Source: Theristus sp. LFF4_11 | Lineage: Eukaryota > Nematoda > Chromadorea > Monhysterida > Xyalidae | Assembly (NCBI GenBank): GCA_030248135.1 | Contig: JASANC010002195.1 | Coordinates: 36,021 to 100,020 of the forward strand | Direction of reading: 5' to 3' | Length of the DNA stretch: 64,000 nt | In this document: positions 1 to 15,000 of the stretch, piece after piece | How positions within the stretch are numbered: position 1 is the stretch's first letter | Layout of the letters: each line of letters begins with the position of its first letter | Position numbers and translations under genes: made by a program | The notes under the pieces: generated by a model | What the model was told of the DNA's origin: nothing | Seen by the model: only the letters and a program-made list of their open reading frames with translations | The model's database searches: none

Positions 1-2
1 AC

Positions 3-3000
3 GGTTCGTTCGCGCACCCGTCCCTCCTGTGCACGCCCGTCCACTTCGAGTGCACCGCAAACGTCGCCCACCAGCGTCAGTGTGCCGTCGGCGATCTGTT
101 CGACGCCGCACATGGCGCCTGCCGTGACATGGAGGCCGTCGACGGCTGTGGTGCGTTTGCTTTTGCACAGTTTGGCTTGGTTGAGCGAGAGTGAGGTGAG
201 AGTGTAAGCCTCTAATGTTGCACAGTCACCAACAAATCGCGCACAACGCATACGCACGCTGATGTGTTATCAAAGATTCATATTGCCACGTGAACGCTGT
301 GTTGCTACCACACGGGCTTCATCAAATCATATGCGTTTTTGTGTGGCTGGCTAATTGGTTGAAGGCTGTGTGATATGACCGATTTATTCACCTCATTGTG
401 AATGTGATTGGAAAGGAGTATGGAATTGATACGTGAATATTTCCACAATTCCACCCTCCAGTTTCATTCCGAAATTCACTATTTTCATCTTACAGCGTTC
501 GACTGCTCCAACCGGCCGAACGGCATCTACGGCATGGGCTGCTCGCAGATGTTCTGGTGGTGCTGGGAGGGTATGGCGTCGAAGCACGCCTGTGTCACCG
601 GACTTTACTTTGACCAGTCGACCGAACAGTGCACGTACGAGAACGAGGTGGTCGAGTGTGGTGGGCAACCACGGACGACCACGCCGGCAACCACGCAGCC
701 GCCCGCTGACACGCCCGAGCCTGGTGCGGCATGCAGTTTTTGGGGCGTTATCGGTGTTTCTGCCCGTGTTTTTTTGGTTTTCGGTGTTTAGGTTTTACAG
801 TTACAAACAAAGCGTTCTTGAAACAAACACAAAGACAGATTAGAACTTTGTTCCCAATTCCATAGCGCCGATTGGTCGCAGAGAAATGCACCACCACGTT
901 TCGGTCGAGTTCATCGCAAGGTCGCCGCACAATTGGCCCATTTTTGTAGTTCAAAATCTCATTCGAATTCCTTTCCTCGCTGTCAGTGCTCATCTTCATA
1001 CCAACCACCGCTTGTGTTATCAACATTTCACAGTGAACTTCGACTGCTCCGGCGTCTCCGACGGCGACTACCCGCTGATGGCGGACGGCTGCGACGGCCA
1101 CTACGTCACCTGTGCCAACGGACGGGCGCTGCTGCGTGCGTGTCCGGCCATGTTGAAGTACGATCCGGTGTTGGCCGTCTGCAACTTGGAGACCGACGTC
1201 GCCGTCTGCGGCGGCGGGCCGATACCGAGTGCGCGTTTTTGTATTTCAGTTTATCCGTTTGCAGTTTTGGAACCGGCGGTTTTTTCTATTTTTTTGTTTC
1301 GGAAGTTTTCGACGCAGCGCTTTTCACTTCTTGGTGCGTAATTCTGATTTTTTTTGTTTCGGAACTTTTGTGTGCATTTTCGCTTTTGGTTAGTTCGCTT
1401 GGTCTGGTCGTGTCTTTATTGAATCTTTGAGTCGACGTCCACAATGCAGCTGGTAGCAGATCAGTGTTTCTTGGTTGTGCGTTGCAAAGTGGAATTTCGC
1501 AGCAACGTCAGAAATTTGAATGATTTTATGCTCGACTTTGTGTAACCTTTCCATTTTTTCCGTCCAGACGGCATTTGCGCGACCCGCTCCGACGGCGACT
1601 ACTCGACGGGCAGCTGTGCTCGCGCGTACATCCGCTGTTTCGAAGGCGAGACCAGCCACATGCTGTGCGCGTCCGGCCAGTTCTTCCATGCGGCTTCCGG
1701 CCGCTGCCAACTGGCGCACCTGGTGCCCGGCTGTGCGCCTGCTACTCATCCGGTCACGACGCCGCCGCCGCCCCCCTTCGATCCGCGATGCTCCGGTCTG
1801 CCGGACCGCACCAAGATTCAGGTTCGAGGCTGAAACGCGCTTCGAAACATTCACTCAATAAAAGCAAGATTTCGCTTTGCGATTTTGTCAATTTTTAAGT
1901 TTGAAAGAAATCAAGCCAAGCAACCGTTTGACTTTGCGTTGAAGACCCTGCGTCTCTGGAGTGTGGTTCAATTGGACATTTAGGTTCTTTTTATCTCCAT
2001 CGTGTAAACCACGCAGCAATAAACCGCACAACAAACGAGGAGTTTCTTTTCGGTGGGGCGCTGTCTGTAACGAGTCTGAGCTGGGCCAGCTCAATAATCT
2101 TTGTAAAAACTCCGCCTTCTTTCACCGCAGACGGCGCCGTGCTCTAACACGTACGTGGAGTGCGTCTCCGGCGTCGGTCACGTGATGTCCTGCCGCCCGG
2201 GCGAGGTCTACAGCGAGCAGTACGGCTGTGACCCGCCCGCCTGGGTACCGGAGTGCAACCCGCCCGCGGTGACCGCACCGTCGACCACGATGGCGACCGC
2301 ACCGCTGACCACCAGTCGTGTGCCGCTCTGCATCGAAGGTTGGGGTTGGGAGTGACCGGTTTTCTTTTCGGTGGATGCATTGGGGAGTTTTTGTTGGCGG
2401 AACATGAATTACCACACAGTTTCTTGGATTTTTTAACACTAGACACTGACAGTTCACAAGAAACGGACACGCGTAGCCGCCACATGGTTGTTCTGTTCGT
2501 ATGTGTGTGTGATGTGTGCCAGTGTGCTTGTTGTTTTTGGTGTTTCCAAAAGCTTTTCACTGATGGGAACAATGGTACAGAGCGATAATTCTGGCCGGAA
2601 ATGAAATTGGGAACAAGCAAGAAGACAGCAACAAAACAGTGAACGAATCAAACCAGTCAAGAAACAACAATGAAACAAAAAAAACTTAAAAAATGCTGCC
2701 GTGCAGGTGAAACGATCGCGATCGGCATCTGCTCCGCCGACTACATCGTCTGCGTGAACGGGCGTCGCGTCTCGACGCACTGTCCCGCTGGCCAGTTGTT
2801 CCCCCGCACCAACGGCGTCTGTCAGCCGGCGACTGACGTGCTCGAATGTCACTCGACCACCACGCCACGGAGAACAACCACACCGCGCGTGACAACCCGC
2901 CCGCCCGTCACAACCACGACCGCACCACCGCCGCACACCGAGTGCTTTCCGGGTTGGTTGGGTTCTCGCGATTGGTTGGTGTTCGTGCGAGTTTGCTGGT

Positions 3001-6000
3001 CTGCTTTTTGTTGTTCATCATTATGCGTCAGCACACTGGCACAGACCACGTTGAAAGTCGGGTGACTGACTGACCCATCAGATTTGAGTTAACGAAGTGT
3101 GCATTAATGTGCCTTGTGCGTTTTCAGTGCTGCTAAAACGAGTTCACGTGTTTTGTTTTTGAAATTGCGACACGATTATCAGAGTTTCGGTGTCAAAAGA
3201 CCCGTTGAAACAATTCTGAAAAATCACTTGTGTACTATTATCAATTTTTTGTGTTCTGCGACCTCAGTGGCTCGGCAGGCGTCGAAAGGAAACTAGTTTC
3301 AATCTTCATGTGGCAATTCAAAATCGGCCAAGTGACCCGGCCCTATTTAGCCGACTCGGATCACTTTACCAATTTTGAATTCCCGCGTCATGCACTAAAC
3401 TGTTCACTTATCTGTGAGCGCATTGAATCTCGGGACCAAAACAAAAGATCGTACTCTGCAGCCTCAAATAACGAACACACGCACTTCAAATAGTACCAGC
3501 CTTACAACACTTACAGCAGCAACAGCGATCTGTGCCATTTGCAGGCGACACGAGCACCGAGGGCTCCTGTGCGACGGAGTTCCTAGTCTGCGTGAACGGT
3601 CGTCTCCAACGGTCGACCTGCCCGTCCGGCGAAGTGTTCTACGCCCCGTTGGCCGCCTGTTTACCGCGCAACAACGTGCCCGGCTGCCGCATTCAACCGC
3701 CACAGACCACGACGCCCGTCGTCGTCACACGCCCGCCCGCGACGACGCCGATGCCGCCCTGTGTGGACACTGGTGGGTCTCTTCGGGGGAGTGAAAAAAT
3801 TCAGAATTTCTTGATGATCGCACCAATGCTGACAAGCCTTGAGTGCTAGGTTGATCACTGGATCCAGCGTGCATAATTTTGTAATCACAATCCAACTGAA
3901 TTCCCCGTCACAGTCACACACTCGCCAGTTTGCCTTGTTTTCATGTTGTTTCATTTTCCCACAGCGCACATCGATCCGTGCGCCTCCTCGTTCGCCGGTT
4001 GCGTCGGCGGCCAAACGCTCTCGATCCAATGTGCCACCACTGACGTCGTCAACGTCGCCCTGCGCAGCTGCGTGCCACGCCAATTGGTCGCACAGTGCAA
4101 CAGTCAACCGCCGTCGACGCCGTCACCCAGCCCGCCAGTTGTCGTCACCTGTGTCGCCAATGAACGCATACCACTCGGCGCCTGCGAGGAGGAGTTCATC
4201 AACTGCTTGAAGGTTGAGCGTTATTGAAAGGTTTTTGAAGAGGGGGAGGTTTAGCACAAGTGAAACAGACGGCCAATCGAATGAAATGTATCGGAAAGAA
4301 AGTGCCCGGTCTTCATACAAGAATTTTATTGTCACTTCTAGAACAACAGTTGTTCTGGCTGATTGGTCTGCTCTTTGGCAAAACCCTGCTCCTAGTATAT
4401 AAGAGAAGCACATCGTTGGCTCAATTCCCATTTCAATTGCCGAAACCCACAACCCAGCACCACATTCCCACAGACTGCCGTGTTTATTACCTCTTCTCTC
4501 GCAGGGTCGCGCGATTCGCGCCTGGTGCCAAGAAGGTCGCGTGTTCGACGCGGCCTCCGCTTCGTGCCAGCCGGAGGCGTCCGTCGCCGCGTGCCAGCCG
4601 CCCACCACCACGGCGCCGCCAATGCAGACCGGCTGTCAGCGGCACGAACCAACCGCGCCGTGCTCGGAAGAGTTCAACTACTGCCGCGTCAATACCGGCC
4701 AGTTCCGACTGGAATGGTGCGAGCCGAGCACCGTGTTCGACGTCGACACGCAGTCGTGCCAGCCGCCCGCCAACGTTGCTGGTTGGTCGCGTGGCTTCGT
4801 GAATTTTTTTTCTTGTGAAACAGCCCCCTCACTGGATTCCGAAAACCCCTCGAAGGTGCTAAACTCCGCGCGGACTGCGCACTGGCGCGCTGGGCATACC
4901 CAATAGCTGCGAAAACCTCAGAAGCCCCGTTTTGTTGTTGAGGCACCTCTTGATGGATTTCTGTCTGTTTAGCTGGGTTCGTGGACTTTTCAAAAACGTT
5001 TCATCTTGAATGTTGGTGAACTTCTGATAGTCCGACTCTCACTTCGCATTGTATGACATACCGATCACTGGATTTCGCTACAATGGCAAACGGCTGGCTG
5101 ACTTCTCATACACCGCGCTGATTGTCGAGTGTCTGCTAGATTTCGTATGCATTGCCAACTTGGCGCAACCGTTTTGTCCATGACTGCTCTCTTGATTCTG
5201 CTGCAGGCTGCCAGCCGACGACGACGACGCAGGCAGCACCGGTCTGCACTGAGCACCAGGCGACCGGCGCGTGCACCGAGGAGTACCTCTACTGCAAGAA
5301 CAACATGCTCCTGACGCCGGAGTGGTGTGGCCCGAGCGAGGTGTTCGACCAGGCGCAACAGCGGTGTCTGCTCGAGTCGGAAGTTCCCGGTGAGCGAAAC
5401 AATCTACTTAGATTTTTCACAGACCGTATTTATTTGTGCTGATGCTGGTCGTCATTGGCTGTTTTGAATTCCATTTTGGACGTGCTGATTGGACCAGGGA
5501 CACCAGTGTTGCACGGTCATTGACACACACGCATTCTGACTGGCATTCAACAACTTGCATCCGTCGTGCAACACCATGCATGGAAAAAGACCACGTTTTC
5601 AACAATGAAATTAACTTTTCATCCTGATCTCACTCATTACGTCACAAATTAGCCAAATCAGCTGTGCTAATAGTTTCAATTCACATGATGCCATTTATTT
5701 CCAGGCTGTCAACAGCACGACGAGTGTGTGCACGGCACAAAAACGGCACTGATTGAGTGCGGCGAGGAGTTCCAGTACTGTCTGAATGGTGTGCAAATCA
5801 GCAAATGGTGTCCACTTGGCACGTATTTCTTCCCGGAGGCTGGCAACTGTCAGCCGCCCGAGGCGATTCCCGGTGGGAACATTTGGGATGTTTATGTTTG
5901 TTCTTCCGAATCGGAACCCTACTTTTTTTGTTTTGTTCAGTGGCAGTTTGCTGTGATGAATGTTATGAGCAAAAAAGTGGCGGGAATCAAGGGTCTAGTG

Positions 6001-9000
6001 TTGGTTGGCTTTGGGGTGAAATGATGCTCAAATTAGCCATAAAGCATATGTATGGTCGGTGCTGTCCTCAAACACTCTCCCCTGCTCAGGCTGCACGCAC
6101 AGTGTCTGCACGCACGGCCAGAAACAGGCGATCAAGGAGTGCAACGAGGAGTTCCTCTACTGCATGGACAACATGTTCCTGCGCAAGTGGTGCCCGCCAG
6201 GCACTGTCTACTCGGTACCGGACGAAAACTGCCTGCCGCCTGATGACATCCCGGGTTGGATTTTTTTCGGGATTTCCCAATTTTTTTTTGTGATCTGCCG
6301 TAGTCAGTCTAGTTCTTTCCTGACACGGATGTTGCGTTATTTTTCACGATTCTTCACGATCTTGACTTGAACGTTTGATCGTGTCTAGTGATACACCGTA
6401 TTGCGCTGATCTGATCTACTGAATTTTTGGCATTTGACATTTTTTTGACATGTACTGTCCGCATTAAGAGAGCAAAACAGCGCACATTTTTTCACCAGAC
6501 GAAACAATACAGCAGAACTCCAATTCTCAGTTCGGCTGATTTCGACAGCATTTCTCATTTCAGTGTCTCCAAGTTTCCCTTCTCTCTCCTTGCAGCCTGT
6601 CGCATCACACAGGGCTCCGAGTGCGTCGACCTGTCGAAGACAGCCATCAGCGAGTGCAACGAGGAGTTTCTGTTCTGCTTCAACGGCGTTCAGATTCGAA
6701 AGTGGTGCCCCGCCGGCACCGTCTACTCGTCCGCCACGCAGAACTGCCAGCCGGAGGCGCTCGTTGCTGGTTCGTGAACACTTTTGTCACTGTTCGTAAA
6801 TTCTGTCTGCGTCAATTGACGCACCAACTGTCGGAGATTACCAACTGTCGGAGATTAAGATTTTGTCATGTTTAAGGAAATTGTTGGCGATCCCTTTTCC
6901 ATGGATTGTTTCCGTGTGCGAACCCGCCCGACCTTGATAATCAAACTTTTTTTGGTTCAGCAGACATTGCAGGCAGTTCGCCGTATGAAATATGGATTAC
7001 AGGATTTTGGTCATTTCCAATCTATGATTGTGACTACAGGAAAAAATATACTATGACTACACTGTACTGCAAAAAAAGATCGCACAAAAGTTTATAAAAT
7101 TAACAAAACACGTTGCAGGCTGTGGTGCGAGCTGCCCGCCGACGGGCATCGTGAAGCGTGCGCTCGGCCTCTGCAGCGAGGAGTTCATCTTCTGTTTCAA
7201 CGGTGTCGAGATTCGCAAGTGGTGCCCGCGCGACACGGTCTTCGACGAAGCATCCGGGCGGTGCATTCCAGCTGCCAGTGCGTTTTTCCATTCGTTTTCA
7301 TTTGATGATTGATAAACCTGATCTGCGGTTAAATGCACCTAGCTTGGTTGGATACGAATTGTGACTTTTGCCGTGTCAACAACAACGACACAACCAAACT
7401 TAGTACGTACTGTTTGTTCAGGCTGCCAACCTGTGCCCGTACCCGTTGTGCCTGCGGTCGTCGTGCCCGCTGATCCCGCACCATCGCCCGTCGCAGTCTA
7501 CCCGCCGCCGCCCGCACCCGTTCGACCGGTCGTGGTGCGTCCGGCGCCCGTCGCCACTCCACCTTCCGGCATCCGGTGCGCCGCGAACGAACTGCAGCCG
7601 ACCGGTGCCTGCCAGGAGGAGTACGTCCAGTGCATCGACGGGTCGCCGTTTCGACGCTGGTGTCCCGGTAGCACCGTGTTCAGTGGGCGGAGACTCCGCT
7701 GTGTGCAGTCGTATGGTACGCTTTGCGAGGCCGGTTGTTTGGGTGATTGGTGATCGTTTCGTGGAATACTGGTTGGCAAGAATTTGATCTCTTGTGAGGC
7801 GTGCGCTTGCCCGTCGGCTTGACATTACTTACTTTACACGACTTACGGGCTAAATTCGTTTGAAAGCACACATTTTTTTCGAAAAGTCCATTTCCATTCC
7901 TTGCGTCCTCCAGAATGCCAGTCGACCGTTGTCGGCGGCGGCGGCGCCCAGGGCGACGGTGCCCGTGTGATCGCTTGTGTTGCCAACGAGAAACTCGCGC
8001 TCGGCCCGTGCTCGGACGAGTTCATCATGTGCGACAACGGATTCCCGGAGCACAAACGATGCCCCGAGGGGACGTTCTTCGCCGAGAGCGAACAGGCCTG
8101 CCGACTGCCGTGGTATCCCGGTTGGTGTTTTTAGAAACTATTGATTGCGGTTTTCGGTGGTGCTCGCTCGGGATGTTCTGAAGAGCTGACTTTTTGGTTG
8201 GTGTTGTGCGTTGTGGTTGGTTGGTTGAAGTGGCTCACTAGCTTGCCGTGTTGACGGGATCTGTTGTCCATTTGGCTTTTTTTAGCGTGTTACCTGAACC
8301 TGGTGATTGGTACCAGAGCTGATTGAGCTGTTTTTTCACCCAGCATTGGGAACCTTAGTTTCATTTTCATAAAACTTACTATCATACCTAAAATCAACCC
8401 AGAATTCAGAAAATCTACAATCGTTCCAAAAAAACTGAATCACCGAAGAACGCATTTCACTTTCTTCAAGAATGCGGTTCCCCATCGGTCTCCGATGTGT
8501 TCTGTTTCGGCAACGAAAAGCTGCCGCTCGGCGCGTGCGACCAGGAGTACGTTCAGTGCAACGGCGGCCAGCCACGACACCAGTTCTGTCCCGGCGACCT
8601 CTACTTCGACCCGGTCATCCACATCTGCGACGACAGCGCCCGCATCCTTGGTTGGTCGAGTCGTTTTTTGGACTTTTTTGGTTTTTGTTTCCATTTTTGG
8701 TCAATTGAAATCTCGCATCAAACCTGCGGTCGAACTGTAACTCATCGGCAATAAGTTGATTGGATGTTGTTCCATATGAGTGCGCAATCAATATCGATTT
8801 GTGTGTTTTTGAGTGTGCAACAATATCGAAAGTAAAGTGTATAGGGGCATTCATGAAGCTGTATTTAGTGACCGCGTAGCTACGTTTTAACACAGCTGCG
8901 CGTCACTAAATAGTACTTCATGAATGCGTCTTATGGTTTTGTGAATGTTGCCACGTTTGAAAAAAACACTTTTTCAGTCCGTTTTTCTTCATATCGCCTG

Positions 9001-12000
9001 TTTCATGTGCCCAGAATGCGACGGTCAGTTCGGCGACTTCAAGTGTTTCGACAACGAACGCATACCGCTCGGCAAATGCGAACGCGACTACATCCAGTGC
9101 AACGGTGTTGACGCCGCAACGGAGGAGAGCTGCGATTTCGGCGAGGTGTTCAGCCCCGAAATACTCGAGTGCGAGAATCCGAAATGGGTATGTCTTAACA
9201 GAGATTGGCACATTTTATATTTGAACACTCCTTGTCGGAGGCGAAGGTTACCTGGGGACCCATTTTATATTTCAATACACTTGTGATCTTCGGTAAAATA
9301 AAGATTTTCGGTAAGTAAAATCGATTAATTTAGTTGCAACTTAATTGATTCGTGTGGTTGCACTTTTTTTCGGTACGATTCATTCGCTTTTAATTGCGAA
9401 GGTTTTTTGCAATTCCAGGTCGAAGACTGTCCGGATTTCGACTTTGACTACGACGAGGACGATCGAACCGGCTACAAGCAGCACCGATTCATGGTCAGTT
9501 TCAGTGACTGCTTTTTCACTTCACACGACAGTACTCTTCGGCTCATTTTTTTTGGTTACATAATCTAGTATTTGTAATATTTGTCGTGATCCACAATCCA
9601 CAATCGTTTCCTCCACCGCCTTCAGCTTCCCGACGACTTCACCTGTGCGGGCAAGGAGGACGGTTTCTACGAGGGTCACGAGTGTTCGCCGGTCTACGCG
9701 AACTGCACCGACGGGCGCCTGCGACAGAAGTGGTGTCCGATGCCGTGGTTGTCGTTCGACGCCGAGAAGCAGCAGTGCACGCAGCGCGAGGTGTGCGCCA
9801 ACGCGCATCTCGCCAATAGCAACGACCTGGCAGCGGTGAGTGATTGTGCAAGTTGGAAGACGGTCGTTTTGACCACGCTTTACTTGGCCGCTTTGACTGC
9901 CACACATTGCTTGGATGACTGCCATTGTCTTGTACGGCCAATTTTCAGCAAGCCGAACCGCCCCACCTGCCATTCGGAGCCCGAAGAAACTTGCATAGTG
10001 TCTTCTGAAAACACCCACTGTTGAATAACATGCTGATTTGGTAATTGATGATCATAGGAACTGAAGTGAGAAGTGGTGAGGATTGCGGTGAAGTGGTGAA
10101 ATGAAGCGCGCTCATGAACCAAGTTTGGGACTATGCTATGCTATGAGCTATATTAGCTGGTTCGCTGATCAACCAGAAATCAGCATCTGGCCAGCAAACG
10201 CAGACACAGGTGATGAGCCGAACGCCGAATCTAATTACACAAAATAATAAAAACCCGTCTCTCCGTTAGGCCGACCGCAGCAGCAGCGAGGAGGTGGAGG
10301 AGCTGTTCAACTGCAGCGCGCGCGACGACGGCGACCACGCGATCGGCGACTGCCAGGCTGCGTACGCGACGTGCAAGGACAGCAAACTCGAGAAGGTCAA
10401 CGTTTGCTCCGGCGTCTGGGAGTCGTACGACGATGGTGAATGCAAGAAACTCGGCCGATGCAAGAAGGCGATCGAGGAGCGACTGAAACTGTCGCTGCGT
10501 CGGCGGACCAGGTGGCGTTTTGAGGGGGGGGGGGTAGTGCTCATTGGTGGTGCTGAAAGGAAAGAATGGCCATTTAGTTTTCTGTGCGTACGCGCAAACG
10601 TCGTTCTGAATCGTGCGCGCTAAGTACTCGTGTCCGTAATGCACAACGTGATGCATGATAACTAACGGATCGATGGGGGTTCCAAGTATCTGTCCAGTGG
10701 CATTGGCAAGTCGCAATTAAAATGGAAAAGCGTCATTATCAAATGAAATCAACTTCATAAAATCTTGACAATCATGTTCTCAGCCGTCGCTCGAAACGCT
10801 CGATCGCGTATCCGTACGTGTCGCGCACGTTCGTCGGCGGCACCAGCGCGAATCCGTGCAGGGGCGCCGACCACAACGAGGTCGTGCCCGACGACGATCC
10901 GTGCGATGGCTCCGTGATCGTGTGCCGTCGTGGTCGCCCGCTCGAGAAAACGTGCGACGTTGAGGTGCGCTCGATTTTGGTTCGTGTGTGTGTGCACTGG
11001 AGTTTGGACCCCTGTGCAAATTTTGATTCTTTCACCAGGACGACGAGCAACTGGTGTTCCTGCCGGAGTGGGAGGCGTGTGTGCCGCCGAATTTCGTGCT
11101 CGAGTGCAGTGACGACTTTGGCTTCGATTCGGACTCGGACGAATACTCCGACGAGACGTTGCACGATGTGAGTGGTTGATGTTTTGTCGAAATTTTAGTT
11201 CAAAAGGTGTGAACTAGTATGTTTTTTTTCATTGAGTTACAGAACCAAAAAAGGGATAATAAGATGAAAGCTTTTCCGGCAAAATTATGTCAGGTTTCTC
11301 TTTTTGGCTGTCGTTGATTAGCTATGCGGAAGGCGGCTAAACATTCTGTGCCCACTGACAATAGGCTCTGAATATTGTGCATGTGCATGTGCAGCCTCGC
11401 AAAGTCTCCGATATCATTAGCCACAATATCACAAAACTACCACAATAATACGGCCATTTGCAGCTGTTCCCCGGCCTCGACCTGACCGACCTCGCCGACC
11501 CCTACCCGGCTCCGTTCAGCTCCTCCGAGGAGTCGGCCGAGAATCCGTGCGCCGGCCAGCCGGACGGCACGCTGCACGCGCTCGGCAACTGTCTCCGTCA
11601 GTACTGCCGCTGCGAGGACGAGCAGCCAGTGTTCCTGAACTGCTGGGTGGACGCGTTGTTCGATGCGCACGAGCTGAAGTGCGTCGACGCGGACGACTGC
11701 GAGGACGCGAGCGACTCGCACGACAGCAGCTCCAGCGAGGAGATTCCGGACCCGGATGGTTCGTTCGGAGAGAGCTGGTGTTTGCTTGTTTTACTGTTGC
11801 GACTTGTTTCACGATTATGGCTTTTGTATGACCTGCGTATTGACACCGCCTACATACAGTCTATCTCGCTAGTATATGCAACTAGCTGGTTGGTTGGTCA
11901 TAGCAATTCTCATCGCTGATTGATCTGTCATTACGTCATGTTGCATATATTTTCCAGATGGACTGTAGTTTCCATCCGCCGAATCCATAGTCCATCCCAT

Positions 12001-15000
12001 TGCATGCCGTTTTTCTCTCTTCGATGCACACCCACTTACGTTTCCCCCCTCGCAGTGGCGTGCGCGAGCGCCGAGGACGGCACGTTGGTGTCTGCCGGCT
12101 CGTGCAGTCGCAAGTACTTCCGCTGCGACGACGGCGAACCGTCGGAGCGCCGGTGTCCGTACGCGTTCGTCTTTCGCAACGGTCGCTGTACGCCGCGCGA
12201 GTTCACCGCCTGCGACGACGACGACGACCTCGACTACTACGACGTCGACTGCACCAAGCAGCCGCACGGACGCGGCGTCGCACTCGGCGTCTGCGCGAAC
12301 AAGGTGAGTTGGACAGGCGGGGTGGATTGTTGGTGGCGGGAGAGGTTGCGGATGGTTGGCTTGTTGACCTTTGGAACTTGCGCGCCGTCCCCAAGTCTCG
12401 GATAACCACTGGTTGTTCGTGTCAGGCTAGTACTGATAATACTGATCAACCAAGTTGTGGTTCTCTGCATTTCGTCCTGGCCTATACCATATGCAGAAGA
12501 AGAGTGGCTTCATCATTGATGTGCCCCTCTTCACATCTTTTTTATTGTTGTGCTAGTTCTGAGACAGGTGTGCCGTGCCCTGCGCGCTGAAAAGCACCAT
12601 TCGCCAGAAGCTCTGAATCAGCTCCATTTGGTCCAATCAGATCGACATGCCAGAATGCACGAAGTGCCGATGCTGTTAGATTTTGTACCTTGACTCTGTT
12701 TCTTGTGTCTTCAACAGTTTTGCAATTTTCTAGTTCTGTCCACTTTACTCCCCCCTGCCACTCAGTTCGTCGTCTGCTACGACGACGACTCGGAGACGCG
12801 CAAGTGCATCGGCGAGGACGAAGTGTTCGAGGAGGCCTCACAATCGTGCGTGTCACGTGACGCCGCCGACTGCGACGAACGCGAGCACATCTTCGGAGGC
12901 GATCCGCCAACTGACTGCAAGGACGCCAAAACTGGCGACGGCTTCGCGCATGCACCGTGCGATCGTTACGTGAGTGGCCACCGAATTGTTTTTTGAGCGC
13001 CTGATTACTGATTATTACTGTCTTGAAGGATGTTTTCGGCGGTGTGTGCCATTGGTTCACGACCATAAAGGGCTGTTTAACGGCTTATTGGCATGCTAGT
13101 CTCAAATCTTGAATCTGAAAAGGTTATTTGGAGACACTTTTGATTACGATTTTCACTACGATTACACGATTTTCAGTACTGGGTCTGCTTGAACGGCAGT
13201 CCATCGTCGCAACGCTGTCGTGGCGAGGACGAAATCTACGAGCAGGCGCTGCAAGTCTGCACACCGGCCAGGGAGGTGCCCGGCTGTGACGGCAACAGTG
13301 GCCGCAATCCACCAGGTGCCGGGCTCTTCAGGGACATAGCTTAACGGCAGATTTTGTTTTCTCCTGTGTTGTGATTACGAAAAGCGAAACATTGCGCCAA
13401 AAATCCCAATTATTCTCATTTTCCATTTCAGCCGTCGTGCCCGTCGTCGTCGCACCGCGTCCACGCCCGCAGCCCGCGGTCGTTGTTGCGCCCGCACTGC
13501 CCGCGCCGTCCAACCCGCAACCGGCGGCCACCTACGGCTATTCGGACCCGTCCAACCCGTGCGTCGGCCAACCGGAGGGCTCGAAACATCAGTTCGGCGA
13601 CTGCAATGCCGACTATTGCATCTGCCTCTCCGGGCACCCCGTCTTCCAGCAGTGCACCAGCGGTTCCGTGTTCCAGGTGCGGTGCGCTCTTGTGAGTCCT
13701 TGAAGACCCGTGAATGCTTTTGGCTTGCCTACTCATGGTGTCTTACACTTCTCTGGTATTATGCCGTGCACTGCAGAATAAAACTGACTGACTGTCTGAA
13801 CGTTTTTGTGAAACACTGGCTGTTCGTCCACAGTTTTTGTGAAACACTGGCTGTTCGTCCACAGTTTTTGTTTCCGATCAGTCACACTCAGGTGTGCTGT
13901 TCTAGCTGTTTTTACATGGCCGGGAAAAAGCTGTTTTTCCAATACAGTATGGCCGAATAAACAAGGCAGTCCTTGTCTTTTCAATCAAGGCGAGATTAAT
14001 CGCAGGGCGCAATCTAGGAGTTGCCTTTCTCAAAAATGCCAAGATATTTGCCAATAGTGTATGTGGCGTGCAATGAACAGACCATGAATAACCAATTATT
14101 TTTTAGAAACACTTGGGCTTCTGAACGTCTATTTTCTTTCATTCAAATTTCGCGCGCTACTTGCATCATAAAAAAAGCTGCCATGTTTAATCGGCCCTAC
14201 CGTACCAATCTTTATGTCTGTTCACAAGTTTCACCGTTATTTTCATTGCTGTTCTCATCCAGGCCCTCTTCGACGCGTGCGTTCCGACGAGCGTAGCGCC
14301 CGGCTGCGGTGCGCCAGTGGCCGTCACCGAGCCGCCCGCACGATTGAGCCCGCCGATCGTTGACCCGTCCAACCCGTGCGCCGGTCGCCCGGACGGCGAG
14401 ACGCACGAGTTCGGCAGCTGTAACGCCGACTACTGCGTCTGTCAGAACGGCCGGCCCGTCTTCCAGCAGTGCCCCGCCGGCACCGTCTTTCAGGTGCGGG
14501 TTGCGAAAGAACCTTTTATAGCCTGTAATTATGTTACTTCGTTTTGTGGTACTTCTGTGGTCTCAACAATACTTTCTTACCACAAAACGATTTTGCGTCT
14601 GTCAACAAAAACCATCACGCCCACAGGGCTCCACTGCGCGCTGCGTCGCAGCCACCAGCTGCGGTGTGAGTGTGACCGCGCCGCCCGCCGACCCGTCCAA
14701 CCCGTGCGCCGGTGCGCCCGACGGCACGCGGCACGAGCTGGGCGCGTGCAATCGCGACTACTGCCAGTGTATGCTCGGCAAACCGGTCTTCCAACAGTGC
14801 GAACACGGATTCGTGTTCGAGCTCGCGAACGGCTGCGTTTCGGCGGTCACCTGCGGCGCTGATCCGACGCCGCCACCGGTGCAAACGGTCGACTCGTGCG
14901 ATGGTTGGTCGGGGCGACTGTGGGGTAGATGTTGGCAGCGGGCTAGGCGGAAGTTTGGATTGGTTGATTTGATGCATTTGAATACTGAATCTGATTTTCT

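Noticed and set aside
4396..4406. TATA-like sequence (gtatataaga) as an internal promoter
   Set aside because: It lies in an intron of the chitin-binding gene and nothing indicates a transcription start there.
13803..13864. CRISPR-like direct repeats
   Set aside because: Only two adjacent copies without spacers, inside a eukaryotic intron; a simple tandem duplication.
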